64,000 nt of DNA, from the NCBI RefSeq assembly GCF_000963865.1, contig NZ_CP011071.1, positions 2,964,001 to 3,028,000 of the forward strand, read 5' to 3'. Position numbers and translations under genes: made by a program. Positions within the stretch are counted from its first letter, which is position 1. Every line of letters begins with the position of its first letter. The notes below the pieces were generated by a model that was not told the DNA's origin, made no database searches, and saw nothing but the letters and a program-made list of their open reading frames with translations. Origin of the DNA: Flagellimonas lutaonensis. Lineage in GTDB: Bacteria > Bacteroidota > Bacteroidia > Flavobacteriales > Flavobacteriaceae. This document shows, one piece after another, positions 52,330 to 60,428 of the stretch.

Positions 52330-53406
52330 ATGAAAAATCTTAAACGAACTATTACAAGCCTATTTTTGTTCGTTGCGGCAATCGCCGTGACGCATGCACA
52401 AGATGTGACCACCATTGAAGCATCATCTGAAGACATCAGTGAAAACCTTAACCTTGAAGCGGTTGCTTCGGTTTTTGGCGATGCCAAGGATCTGGAGGAC
52501 TTTGAGAAACGATTGAACGACCCAGAAACCCAGATTTCAAACCTCGACTTGAATGAAGACGGGTATGTAGATTATCTGAGAGTAATGGAAACCTCAGAAA
52601 ATGATACCCATTTGATTGCCATTCAGGCGGTTTTGGGCGAAGATCTTTATCAAGATGTGGCTACCATTGAAGTGGAGAAAGATGGTGACAACACCAGAGT
52701 ACAAGTTGTGGGCGACGTATATCTATACGGTCCTTCATATATTATTGAACCGGTATATATACGTCCTCCTATTATCTTTACATGGTTCTGGGGCCCATTT
52801 TATCGACCGTACCGTTCGGTGTTCTATTGGGGCTTTTACCCCAAGCATTTCCACTTTTGGAAGCCTTTTCACGTACACCACTACCATAAAAACGTGTATG
52901 TACACATCAACGTAAAGCACGCCTATAACCATGTAAAGGTTCGACATAGCAAAACAGCCGTGCACCTGCACACCAAAGTGCGTAGAAATGATTTTGCAAT
53001 CAAATATCCCCACAAAGCACATTCGGTACGGGTAGCGGGCGTAAACAAGGCGAACGGAACCAAAAAGCGTGCAGTGGGTGTTAATCAGGCAGATGGCGAC
53101 AAATATCGCGCTGCGGGTGTTAACAAGCCTGATGGCACCAAGAAAAGAGTGGCCGGGGTCAATAAGGCCGATGGTACCAAAAAAAGAGCCGCCACGGTAA
53201 AGAATCCAGATGGAAGTAGAAAAACGGTTGCCGTAAAAACAAGTTCCGATGGAACGAAAAGGGGAGTGGCCGTCAAGAAGGATGCCAACGGCAACAGAAC
53301 CGTAAAAACCGGCAAGAAAACAAGCAAAGGGACTAAAAAGGCCAAAAAGTCCAACAGGTCTGGGTCAAAAAAGAAAACAAAGACCTCAAAAAAGAAACGG
53401 GGTTAA
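52330..53406 (+). CDS. Exported His-rich protein with basic 13-14-residue repeats
   Basis: Not assigned to a named family. The 358-residue protein has a signal peptide (LFLFVAAIAVTHAQ) and a globular N-domain with an EF-hand-like loop DLNEDGYVDYLRV. An aromatic/proline segment (FTWFWGPFYRPYRS) is followed by a His-rich stretch (HFHFWKPFHVHHYHKNVYVH). From about residue 235 come seven imperfect repeats of the type VNK-x-DGTKKR-x-AG, ending in a Lys/Ser/Thr tail. The tail resembles low-complexity basic regions that bind anionic polymers or nucleic acid. The His-rich part could bind metal. It is alone, with a terminator after it. Confidence 0.82.
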   Translation: MKNLKRTITSLFLFVAAIAVTHAQDVTTIEASSEDISENLNLEAVASVFGDAKDLEDFEKRLNDPETQISNLDLNEDGYVDYLRVMETSENDTHLIAIQAVLGEDLYQDVATIEVEKDGDNTRVQVVGDVYLYGPSYIIEPVYIRPPIIFTWFWGPFYRPYRSVFYWGFYPKHFHFWKPFHVHHYHKNVYVHINVKHAYNHVKVRHSKTAVHLHTKVRRNDFAIKYPHKAHSVRVAGVNKANGTKKRAVGVNQADGDKYRAAGVNKPDGTKKRVAGVNKADGTKKRAATVKNPDGSRKTVAVKTSSDGTKRGVAVKKDANGNRTVKTGKKTSKGTKKAKKSNRSGSKKKTKTSKKKRG

Positions 53407-53431
53407 CCGGCTTCATTACATATTCAATTTA

Positions 53432-53455
53432 AAAGGAGGCCATTTGGCCTCCTTT
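53432..53455 (+). terminator. Terminator after the His-rich repeat protein
   Basis: A perfect stem AAAGGAGGCC / GGCCTCCTTT with loop ATTT, 26 bases after the stop codon. Confidence 0.75.
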
Positions 53456-53493
53456 GTCTGTATTGATTGTCCAAAATCAATCATAATCAGTCG

Positions 53494-53577
53494 TCACCCT
53501 GAAGTAATTTCAGGGTCTTATTATGAACTGTTGAATTGCATAGGGTAAGGAATGCTGAAACAAGTTCAGTATGACAG
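53494..53577. repeat. Compound intergenic repeat (CCCTGAA...TTCAGGG and CTGAA...TTCAG)
   Basis: A first hairpin CCCTGAA / TTCAGGG (53497-53515) is followed about 20 bases later by CTGAAACAAGTTCAG and a terminal ATGACA that mirrors the opening GTCA. The element resembles short mobile-type palindromic repeats common between genes in Bacteroidota. One copy was seen here. Confidence 0.5.
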
Positions 53578-53612
53578 CAAATTGAGGCATTGAGCATACA
53601 GATATTCCGTTT

Positions 53613-53762
53613 CTAGATGTGCCTCTGTTTATGGGTATTTTCGGCATCGTGCTTCTTTAGCAATTCAATTTCCTGAAAGATTCCGCAGGAAACCTGCTTT
53701 TTTACCAACGACTTTTTGGGACTTTTGGCCAGCGCCTCTATTTGTTTGTTCAAGAATTGCAT
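53613..53762 (-). CDS. Small basic protein (49 aa) downstream of the GntR gene
   Basis: A leftward ATG frame of 49 codons starting 12 bases after the GntR stop: MQFLNKQIEALAKSPKKSLV, then VSCGIFQEIELLKKH and a polar tail. It is basic, helical and without a signal peptide. The short spacing suggests co-transcription with the regulator. No family is recognised and it could be chance, but the composition is protein-like. Confidence 0.4.
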   Translation of the reverse strand: MQFLNKQIEALAKSPKKSLVKKQVSCGIFQEIELLKKHDAENTHKQRHI

Positions 53763-53774
53763 AAGTATTCAGGT

Positions 53775-54431
53775 TTAGGGAAGATCATTTGGATTTTTTG
53801 CTGCTGTTTTTAGCTGTTTTTCAAGATATTGCAGCACGACCATCCAGTTCATTTTAAGAATAAGGGCCGCCGTGGGGGTGTTGTCATCCTCCAGAGCCTG
53901 TACAATGGCCTCCATTTGGTTGTCGACATTCTCGTAAATGGAGGCATCCCGTATGAAAGCCTGTTCATAAAATAGGATACGGTGCTTGAGCTTTCTAAAA
54001 ATCTGAACCAAGATTCGATTGTTACAATACGCCACCAATAGGTCATGAAACCGGAAGCGCGCCTTCAAACGGGCATGATGGGTGTGCGATTGCTGTAGTT
54101 GTAGCAAGCTTTTTTTGAGTTCTTTGATGGCCTTTTCATTGTAGGTGGAGTTTTCCAGTGCCATTACCTCAAGTTGTGAAACAGTGGCATACAGGTCTTG
54201 CGCTTCCTTTAAGTGCAGTTCGGCCACCACAAAGCCGCGGTTGGGCACCGCCTTTATGATCTGCGATTCTTCCAACTGGCTCAGTGCCTCGCGAATGGGC
54301 GTAACGCTGATACCCAGTTTTCTTGACAAAGCGGCCAGATTGATTGTTTTTCCTACGGAAAGCCCACCTTTCTGCATCTCCTTCAGAATAAAATCCTTTA
54401 CCTGGTCCCTAAGTATTGCAGCGTTGCCCAT
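53775..54431 (-). CDS. GntR-family transcriptional regulator (FCD/FadR subfamily)
   Basis: A 218-residue one-component regulator. The winged helix is at residues about 8-65 (LRDQVKDFILKEM, INLAALSRKLGISVTPIREA, then VPNRGFVVAEL). The C-terminal all-helical FCD sensor domain has RFRFHDLLVAYCNN, which carries the metal-binding Asp/His pattern. I start at ATG 54431. A TTG 30 bases upstream would extend the frame across the palindrome at 54436-54451. Divergence from trehalase suggests it controls that gene and itself. The ligand is unknown. Confidence 0.88.
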   Translation of the reverse strand: MGNAAILRDQVKDFILKEMQKGGLSVGKTINLAALSRKLGISVTPIREALSQLEESQIIKAVPNRGFVVAELHLKEAQDLYATVSQLEVMALENSTYNEKAIKELKKSLLQLQQSHTHHARLKARFRFHDLLVAYCNNRILVQIFRKLKHRILFYEQAFIRDASIYENVDNQMEAIVQALEDDNTPTAALILKMNWMVVLQYLEKQLKTAAKNPNDLP

Positions 54432-54435
54432 TTGC

Positions 54436-54451
54436 AAATCGTATACGATTT
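54436..54451. promoter_or_regulatory. GTATAC-centred palindromic operator for the GntR regulator
   Basis: AAATCGTATACGATTT is a perfect 16-base palindrome with the GTATAC centre common in FadR-subfamily operators. It lies 5 bases upstream of the regulator's ATG and 57 bases upstream of the divergent trehalase start. Autoregulation and control of trehalase are inferred. If the TTG start were used, the palindrome would be within codons and could be partly coincidental. Confidence 0.55.
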
Positions 54452-54508
54452 CAACGTTCAATTTATGGATTTATTACTGTATATTAGGCGACCTGAAAAT
54501 TATTTATC

Positions 54509-56101
54509 GTGAAGCGTTATCTACTGTCAGTATTGTTCTTGTTTTTATTGTCGATTGCCTGTAAGCACACTCCGGCGGTTGACAAAAACCTTAGCCTATA
54601 TGAGTCGCAACTGTTCAAAGACGTTCAGTTGCAAGCCGTTTTCAAAGATTCCAAGACGTTTGTAGACTTGGTACCAATGGCCTCGATTGCCGAATTGGAG
54701 GCAAAATATCTTGAGCAAAAAGAACAACCAGATTTTGACCTGGAAGCATTCGTAAGCGAACATTTCGAGGATCGTTCGATGCGGTCGTTGGCAATATCCA
54801 CAGACACCACCAAGACAATGTACGAACATATTGGGGATATGTGGGAGAAGCTCGCAAGGGGCCCTGATACCTTGGTGCCCTATTCAAGCCGCATACCCTT
54901 GCCGCACCGCTATGTGGTTCCCGGCGGGCGTTTTCAAGAAATCTATTATTGGGATAGCTACTTTACCATTGAAGGCCTATTGGCCGCCAACAAAAAGAGG
55001 CTAGCCAAAAGTATGGTTGACAATTTTGCTTTTTTGATAGATTCCCTTGGCTTTATACCCAACGGAACCCGAGACTATTTTTTGACCCGTTCACAACCAC
55101 CTTTCTTCAGTGTTATGGTAAGTGCGCTGGCCAGAGAAGACAAGAACATGCTCTTGTACTACTTACCAGAGATGGCCAAAGAATATGAATTCTTTATGGC
55201 CCATGACAGCATTGATAGGCCGTATGGCGCAGACCAACATGTGGTGCAGATGATCGGCGGCGGACTGTTGAACCGTTATTGGGACAAGGGCGATTCACCT
55301 CGACCCGAGGCCTACAAGGAAGACGTTCATCTGGCATCTGAAAAAGCTACTGAGGAAGAAAAGAAGCAACTGTACCGAGATTTACGGTCTGCTGCCGAAA
55401 GCGGCTGGGATTTCAGCTCGAGATGGTACCTTGAGGAGGGCGACTTTGCAAGTACTGGCACTACTTCGATTATACCAGTAGATTTAAATTGCCTTTTGTT
55501 CCATCTAGAGTGGCAGTTGTCGAAAGCCAGTCGCATGAAAGGTGATAAAGCGGCTGTGGCCCATTTTAGGGGACTCGCCAACCAACGAAAAAACCTGATT
55601 CGACAGTATTTATGGAACGAGGAGGTGGGCTACTTCATGGACTTTAACTTCAAAAAGGCCGAGCATACCCCGCATATGACCTTGGCAGGAGCCTTTCCGT
55701 TGTTTTTTGGCATTGCCAACAGAGATCAGGCCGAAAAGATAAAGGATGTATTGATGGAGCAATTTCTTAAGGAAGGTGGACTGGTTACCACCCTAAACCA
55801 TTCCGGCCAGCAATGGGATGCACCTAACGGCTGGGCGCCCCTACAGTGGATGGCCGTCAACGGGCTGTTGGCCTATGGCTACAAAGAAGAGGCCAAAGAA
55901 ATCATGCAACGTTGGTTGGCATTGAACGAAAAGGTGTTCGAAAACACCGGAAAGATGATGGAAAAATACAATGTGGAAGACCTGTCGCTTCTTTCAGGAG
56001 GGGGGGAGTACGAAACCCAAGATGGTTTTGGGTGGACGAACGGCGTGGCCCTCGGATTTAAAAAGATACTAGATGAAATTGAAGCGTCCGAAACTGAATA
56101 G
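54509..56101 (+). CDS. treA: Trehalase (GH37), exported lipoprotein
   Basis: A 530-residue enzyme that hydrolyses alpha,alpha-trehalose to two glucose. It starts with GTG (GTG AAG CGT TAT), giving the lipoprotein signal MKRYLLSVLFLFLLSIAC. Both GH37 signatures are present: PGGRFQEIYYWDSYFT and QWDAPNGWAPLQW. RSAAESGWDFSSRW holds the catalytic Asp region. It is probably periplasmic or surface-tethered for using external trehalose. It is transcribed divergently from the GntR gene and overlaps the following gene by 29 bases. Confidence 0.94.
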   Translation: MKRYLLSVLFLFLLSIACKHTPAVDKNLSLYESQLFKDVQLQAVFKDSKTFVDLVPMASIAELEAKYLEQKEQPDFDLEAFVSEHFEDRSMRSLAISTDTTKTMYEHIGDMWEKLARGPDTLVPYSSRIPLPHRYVVPGGRFQEIYYWDSYFTIEGLLAANKKRLAKSMVDNFAFLIDSLGFIPNGTRDYFLTRSQPPFFSVMVSALAREDKNMLLYYLPEMAKEYEFFMAHDSIDRPYGADQHVVQMIGGGLLNRYWDKGDSPRPEAYKEDVHLASEKATEEEKKQLYRDLRSAAESGWDFSSRWYLEEGDFASTGTTSIIPVDLNCLLFHLEWQLSKASRMKGDKAAVAHFRGLANQRKNLIRQYLWNEEVGYFMDFNFKKAEHTPHMTLAGAFPLFFGIANRDQAEKIKDVLMEQFLKEGGLVTTLNHSGQQWDAPNGWAPLQWMAVNGLLAYGYKEEAKEIMQRWLALNEKVFENTGKMMEKYNVEDLSLLSGGGEYETQDGFGWTNGVALGFKKILDEIEASETE

Positions 56102-56630
56102 TGATTTCTGGAGCTCCGATAAGCTCTTCGGCCTTACGGCCATGCTCATCAGTTTGGTCACGTTGATCATTTTTGTGAAACAGACCAACATAATGGATAA
56201 ACAGACCCGTTTGTCGGTGTTACCATATCTGATGATTGAGCAAAGTACGAACTCCGAAGCTCATACGATTCAATTGTCATTGGCCAATCATGGCGTGGGG
56301 CCTGCCATTATCGAAAGCCGTAAAATTGTTTACGAAAACAAGGAATACGATCAGGATTTTTACACCTTTATGACCGAAAGCCTGCCTGAGCTTGACAGTA
56401 TCGAACCCTTTAACTGGTCAAACGTTTATAGGGGCATGGCAATTCCTTCAAATGGCCGTGTAACCATGATAGCCATTGGCAGCAATGTTGAGGAGTTTGA
56501 AAGGTTTGGAATGATAATGGGCAAACTTCAAAGAGATAAGTCCTTTTATTATGAAATCATCTACAGTTCTATTTATGGAGATAAATGGAAACTGAGCAGT
56601 GATTCAGAGGTTCCAGAAAAATTGGATTGA
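56073..56630 (+). CDS. Unknown single-pass membrane protein (185 aa)
   Basis: Not recognised. After a short polar N-terminus it has one membrane helix at residues about 19-36 (FGLTAMLISLVTLIIFVKQT), then about 145 residues of beta-rich sequence (HTIQLSLANHGVGPAIIESR, GRVTMIAIGSNVEEF). Its ATG lies 29 bases inside the trehalase gene, so translation may be coupled. A role in trehalose use is not evident. Confidence 0.7.
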   Translation: MKLKRPKLNSDFWSSDKLFGLTAMLISLVTLIIFVKQTNIMDKQTRLSVLPYLMIEQSTNSEAHTIQLSLANHGVGPAIIESRKIVYENKEYDQDFYTFMTESLPELDSIEPFNWSNVYRGMAIPSNGRVTMIAIGSNVEEFERFGMIMGKLQRDKSFYYEIIYSSIYGDKWKLSSDSEVPEKLD

Positions 56631-56652
56631 TCGAAACCCAGAATAGTATCAT

Positions 56653-57062
56653 ATGCCAGCTGGTTATTCAAAAACACCGCTTTTCAAAAAATTGGGTATG
56701 AAACCCGGGTTCATCATCCATCTTAGAAACGAACCCATGAATTACTGGAAGCTTTTTGAACTGTTGCCCCCTGACATTGAGGTAATGGAAAACCCAATAC
56801 AGGAATCCGTGGATTTTGTACACCTGTTCTGCACCACGCAAAACGAATTGCAAAAAGAGGCTGAACCGTGCAAAATATTGCTTAAAAGAACGGAATGCTT
56901 TGGGTGAGCTGGCCAAAGGGAAGATCCGGAATACATGCCGATTTAAAGCGTGACCCTATTCGTGAACACCTCTTGTCCATTGGTTTGGTCGATACCAAGG
57001 TAGCCGCCATTGATGATGATTGGAGCGGACTCAAATTTATGTACCGCCTCAAGGATAGATAG
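56653..57062 (+). pseudogene. DUF3052 family protein, frameshifted at an A run
   Basis: The first frame (from ATG 56653) encodes the family's N-terminal half: MPAGYSKTPLFKKLGMKPGF, VDFVHLFCTTQNELQKEAE and CKILLK. It hits a stop at 56905-56907. The C-terminal half continues in another frame from about 56889 to 57062: GMLWVSWPKGRSGIHADLKR, VDTKVAAIDDDWSGLKFMY and RLKDR. One extra A in the AAAA run at 56884-56887 would restore KILLKKNGMLWVSWPK and a full-length protein of about 136 residues. A sequence error or a recent mutation are the two options. Confidence 0.82.
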
Positions 57063-57099
57063 CACTCCATTTTTAACAATTACCCCTGTATAAACTAGC

Positions 57100-57139
57100 G
57101 GTTTTTGGTTATCTTCAGACAATTTTTTAACCAAAAACC
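57100..57139. promoter_or_regulatory. 12-bp inverted repeat directly before the second BNR gene
   Basis: Perfect arms GGTTTTTGGTTA (57100-57111) and TAACCAAAAACC (57128-57139) with a 16-base loop end 8 bases before the ATG at 57148. This could be a leader hairpin that affects translation, an operator, or a terminator of the upstream gene. No T tract follows, which speaks against the last. Confidence 0.5.
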
Positions 57140-57147
57140 TATCAAAA

Positions 57148-60100
57148 ATGAGATTATGTCTTAAGGGCCTGTTGGCCTTGCTGCTACTTTTTATATCGTT
57201 TACCGGTTTTTCGCAAGAAAAAGAGCCCGATATCTATGCTGGGCTGAAATTTCGAAATTTAGGTCCGGCACTGACCTCAGGTCGAATTGCCGATATTGCC
57301 ATCCATCCCGAAAATGAAAATATTTGGTATATCGCAGTGGGATCGGGCGGCTTGTGGAAAACCATCAATGCGGGCACGACCTTCGAGCCCATTTTTGATA
57401 AGGAAAAAAGCTATTCCATCGGATGTGTGACCATAGACCCCAACAATCCGGCCACTGTATGGGTGGGCACCGGTGAAAATGTCGGGGGCCGCCACGTGGG
57501 CTTTGGCGATGGCATCTATGTAAGCCATGATGAGGGCAAGACTTGGAAGAATATGGGCCTAAAAGCCTCCGAACATATTTCGAAGATCATAGTACATCCC
57601 GATAACTCCGACAAAATCTATGTGGCCGTTCAAGGGCCCTTATGGAGCAAGGGTGGCGAACGGGGTTTTTACCTTTCTGAAGACGGTGGAAATACTTGGA
57701 CCAAGACATTGGGCAATGATGAATGGACGGGGGTGACCGATATTGTAATGGACCCCAACGACCCCAGTACGCTCTATGCCGCCACTTGGGACAGGCATCG
57801 AACGGTTGCCGCTTATATGGGCGGTGGTCCAGGATCGGGAATCCATAAAAGTATCGATGGCGGTCAAACGTGGACAAAATTGACGCAGGGCATCCCAAAA
57901 TCCAACTTGGGAAAAATCGGCTTGGCCATCTCACCCTTTGATAGCGATGTTATCTACGCCGCCATAGAACTCGACCGTAAAAAGGGAGGGGTCTACATCT
58001 CGGAAAACGGTGGGGCCTCTTGGTCAAAACAATCCGATGCCGTTTCAGGTGGCACGGGGCCGCACTACTATCAAGAATTGTATGCCTCGCCACACCAAGA
58101 AGGGCGTTTGTACCTAATGAGCAATTATGTGCAGGTTTCAGATGACCATGGCAAAACGTTCAAGTTCATGAACGAAAAGAAAAAGCATGTCGACAGCCAT
58201 GCGATGGCTTTTAAAAAAGACGATCCCAACTATGTGTTGTTTGGCACTGATGGTGGGCTGTACGAGTCGTATGACCTGACCAAGACCTGGCGCTATTTTT
58301 CCAATTTGCCCGTTACGCAGTACTACAAGGTGGCTGTTGATGATTCAGAACCTTTTTACAATATCTATGGGGGTACCCAAGACAATGGTTCGCATGGTGG
58401 GCCATCGAGAACCACCAGTGCCGAAGGCATTTATAACCATGATTGGTGGATAACCCTTGGGGCCGACGGCCACCAATCTGCCACCGAACCGGGCAACCCC
58501 GATATTACCTATGGCGAATTTCAACAAGGATGGTTATGGCGTATTGACCAGACCACTGGGGAGACGGTCTTCATCCAACCCCAACCGGCAGAGGGCGAGC
58601 CGCACGAACGCTTCAATTGGGATGCACCGATTTTGGTAAGTCCGCATAAGCCCACGCGTTTGTACTTTGCTTCCTACCGTGTTTGGAAATCTGAAGACCG
58701 TGGCGATTCTTGGACGGCCATTTCAGATGATTTGACACGAAATGAAGAACGGTTGACATTGCCCATCATGGGCAAACAGCAAAGCTGGGACAACCCGTGG
58801 GATGTTGATGCCATGAGCAATTACAACACCATCACCTCGCTTGCAGAATCGCCCAAACAAGAAGGGCTTATCTATGCCGGTACCGACGATGGCATTCTTC
58901 AGGTAACCGAAGATGGCGGAAACAGCTGGCGCAAAATAATGCTTGGCAGTATCAAAGGCGTGCCCAACCGCGCCTTTGTAAACGATGTACGGGCAGACCT
59001 TTACGATGCCAACACGGTGTATCTGGTGCTCGACAACCACAAAGAGGGCGACTTTAAACCCTATTTATTGAAGAGCACCGACAAGGGGCGCACTTGGACC
59101 TTCATCAGCGGCAATCTGCCAAAACAACTGCTTACATGGCGTATTGTGCAAGACCATGTTGACAAAGACCTATTGTTTGCCGCTACGGAGTTCGGTATCT
59201 ATTTTACAAAGGACGGGGGTAAAAACTGGAAACAACTCAAAGGGGGAGTGCCCACCATTTCTTTTAGGGACATCACCATTCAGCGTAGGGAAAACGACTT
59301 GGTAGGGGCTTCTTTCGGCAGGGGATTCTTTGTATTGGATGATATTACCCCGATTCGTGAGTTCGACCCATCGAAAAAAAGTGAAGTGCAGTTTTTCAAT
59401 ACGCGTCCCGCCTATTGGTACGTGCCAAAAGAGGGGGTTTACGGACAGGGAAACAATACATGGGTGGCCGAGAACCCGCCTTTTGGAGCCGTGTTCACCT
59501 ATTATCTTCCCCAGAAATATGAGTCGTTGAAAGAGCAGCGCACCAAGAAAGAAAAAGAACTCACCAAGCAAGATGCCAACATTCCCTTCCCCGGATGGGA
59601 AGCCTTGCAAGAAGAGAAGCACCAAGAAGGCCCCGAGCTATTGCTGATGGTCAAAGATGCCCAGGGCAATTTGGTCAACACCGTGAAGGGAAGCAATAAA
59701 AAAGGGTTCAACCGTGTGGCCTGGAATTTGACCCATGCCAACAGAAGCGGGGTGCCCTTGAAAGCCCCCAAACCAGGCGATGACGACGAGGGCTTTTCCG
59801 GGTCACCTTATATGGCCACCCCGGGCACCTACTCGGCTACCCTTTATAAAAAAGTGGAGGGCGAATTAACACAGCTGGCCGGCCCCATGGAGTTTGAGGT
59901 CAAAAAATTGCGCGATGGGGCCTTGCCACCCAAGCCCACCAGTGAAATAGATGCGTTTAGGGAAGATTTCCAGGCGTTTCAGCAAGACCTGATGGCTACG
60001 AACACTACTTTGGAAAAAAGTCTCAAGAAGGTCGATGCCATGAAACGGGCCTTCAAACAGGCAAAACGCCCCACGAACGACCTTTATACCAAAATACATA

Positions 60101-60396
60101 CGGCCAAAGAAAAGCTGCTTGACCTCCAAACCGTTATAAAAGGCAATGCAGCCAAAAACGAAGTAGGCGAGCGCAACGCGCCCAGCCCCAACGACGGGTC
60201 GTTTATCGGTTTTGTGGCCTTGAACAACACCTATGGCCCAACCGAAAGCCATAAAAAGGCCTTTGCGCGGGCACAAAAACAGTTGAACGAGGTCAAATCA
60301 GATTTGAGAACTTTGGTCGAGACCACCTTGCCCGTGCTTGAGACGGAGTTGAAATCAGCCGGCGCCCCATGGATTGAGGGACAAGGGCTTAGATAA
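57148..60396 (+). CDS. Exported BNR/Asp-box (sortilin-like) beta-propeller protein, second paralogue
   Basis: A 1082-residue exported protein. The signal peptide (LLALLLLFISFTGFSQ) is followed by LKFRNLGPALTSGRIADIAI. Many Asp-box repeats follow (KTINAGTTF, VSHDEGKTWKNM, LSEDGGNTWTKT, KSIDGGQTWTKL, VTEDGGNSWRKI and FTKDGGKNWKQL). An Ig-like region near residues 750-900 and a helical C-terminus follow. Its architecture matches the 1011-aa protein at 2466-5501. Known relatives are annotated as glycosyl hydrolases or sortilins without proven activity. It is probably a secreted or periplasmic binding or hydrolytic propeller. Confidence 0.88.
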   Translation: MRLCLKGLLALLLLFISFTGFSQEKEPDIYAGLKFRNLGPALTSGRIADIAIHPENENIWYIAVGSGGLWKTINAGTTFEPIFDKEKSYSIGCVTIDPNNPATVWVGTGENVGGRHVGFGDGIYVSHDEGKTWKNMGLKASEHISKIIVHPDNSDKIYVAVQGPLWSKGGERGFYLSEDGGNTWTKTLGNDEWTGVTDIVMDPNDPSTLYAATWDRHRTVAAYMGGGPGSGIHKSIDGGQTWTKLTQGIPKSNLGKIGLAISPFDSDVIYAAIELDRKKGGVYISENGGASWSKQSDAVSGGTGPHYYQELYASPHQEGRLYLMSNYVQVSDDHGKTFKFMNEKKKHVDSHAMAFKKDDPNYVLFGTDGGLYESYDLTKTWRYFSNLPVTQYYKVAVDDSEPFYNIYGGTQDNGSHGGPSRTTSAEGIYNHDWWITLGADGHQSATEPGNPDITYGEFQQGWLWRIDQTTGETVFIQPQPAEGEPHERFNWDAPILVSPHKPTRLYFASYRVWKSEDRGDSWTAISDDLTRNEERLTLPIMGKQQSWDNPWDVDAMSNYNTITSLAESPKQEGLIYAGTDDGILQVTEDGGNSWRKIMLGSIKGVPNRAFVNDVRADLYDANTVYLVLDNHKEGDFKPYLLKSTDKGRTWTFISGNLPKQLLTWRIVQDHVDKDLLFAATEFGIYFTKDGGKNWKQLKGGVPTISFRDITIQRRENDLVGASFGRGFFVLDDITPIREFDPSKKSEVQFFNTRPAYWYVPKEGVYGQGNNTWVAENPPFGAVFTYYLPQKYESLKEQRTKKEKELTKQDANIPFPGWEALQEEKHQEGPELLLMVKDAQGNLVNTVKGSNKKGFNRVAWNLTHANRSGVPLKAPKPGDDDEGFSGSPYMATPGTYSATLYKKVEGELTQLAGPMEFEVKKLRDGALPPKPTSEIDAFREDFQAFQQDLMATNTTLEKSLKKVDAMKRAFKQAKRPTNDLYTKIHTAKEKLLDLQTVIKGNAAKNEVGERNAPSPNDGSFIGFVALNNTYGPTESHKKAFARAQKQLNEVKSDLRTLVETTLPVLETELKSAGAPWIEGQGLR

Positions 60397-60428
60397 CCAT
60401 AGGGAGTAAAAAGATTTGAATAGTCGGA

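Noticed and set aside
53030-53300. Short tandem DNA repeats that could suggest a CRISPR array
   Set aside because: The periodicity is a 13-14-residue protein repeat inside an intact secreted-protein gene, with no constant repeat or variable spacers.
56884-56890. Programmed -1 frameshift in the DUF3052 gene
   Set aside because: The T-AAA-AGA context does not let the P-site tRNA re-pair after a -1 slip, and the A run is only four bases. Mutation or sequence error is simpler.
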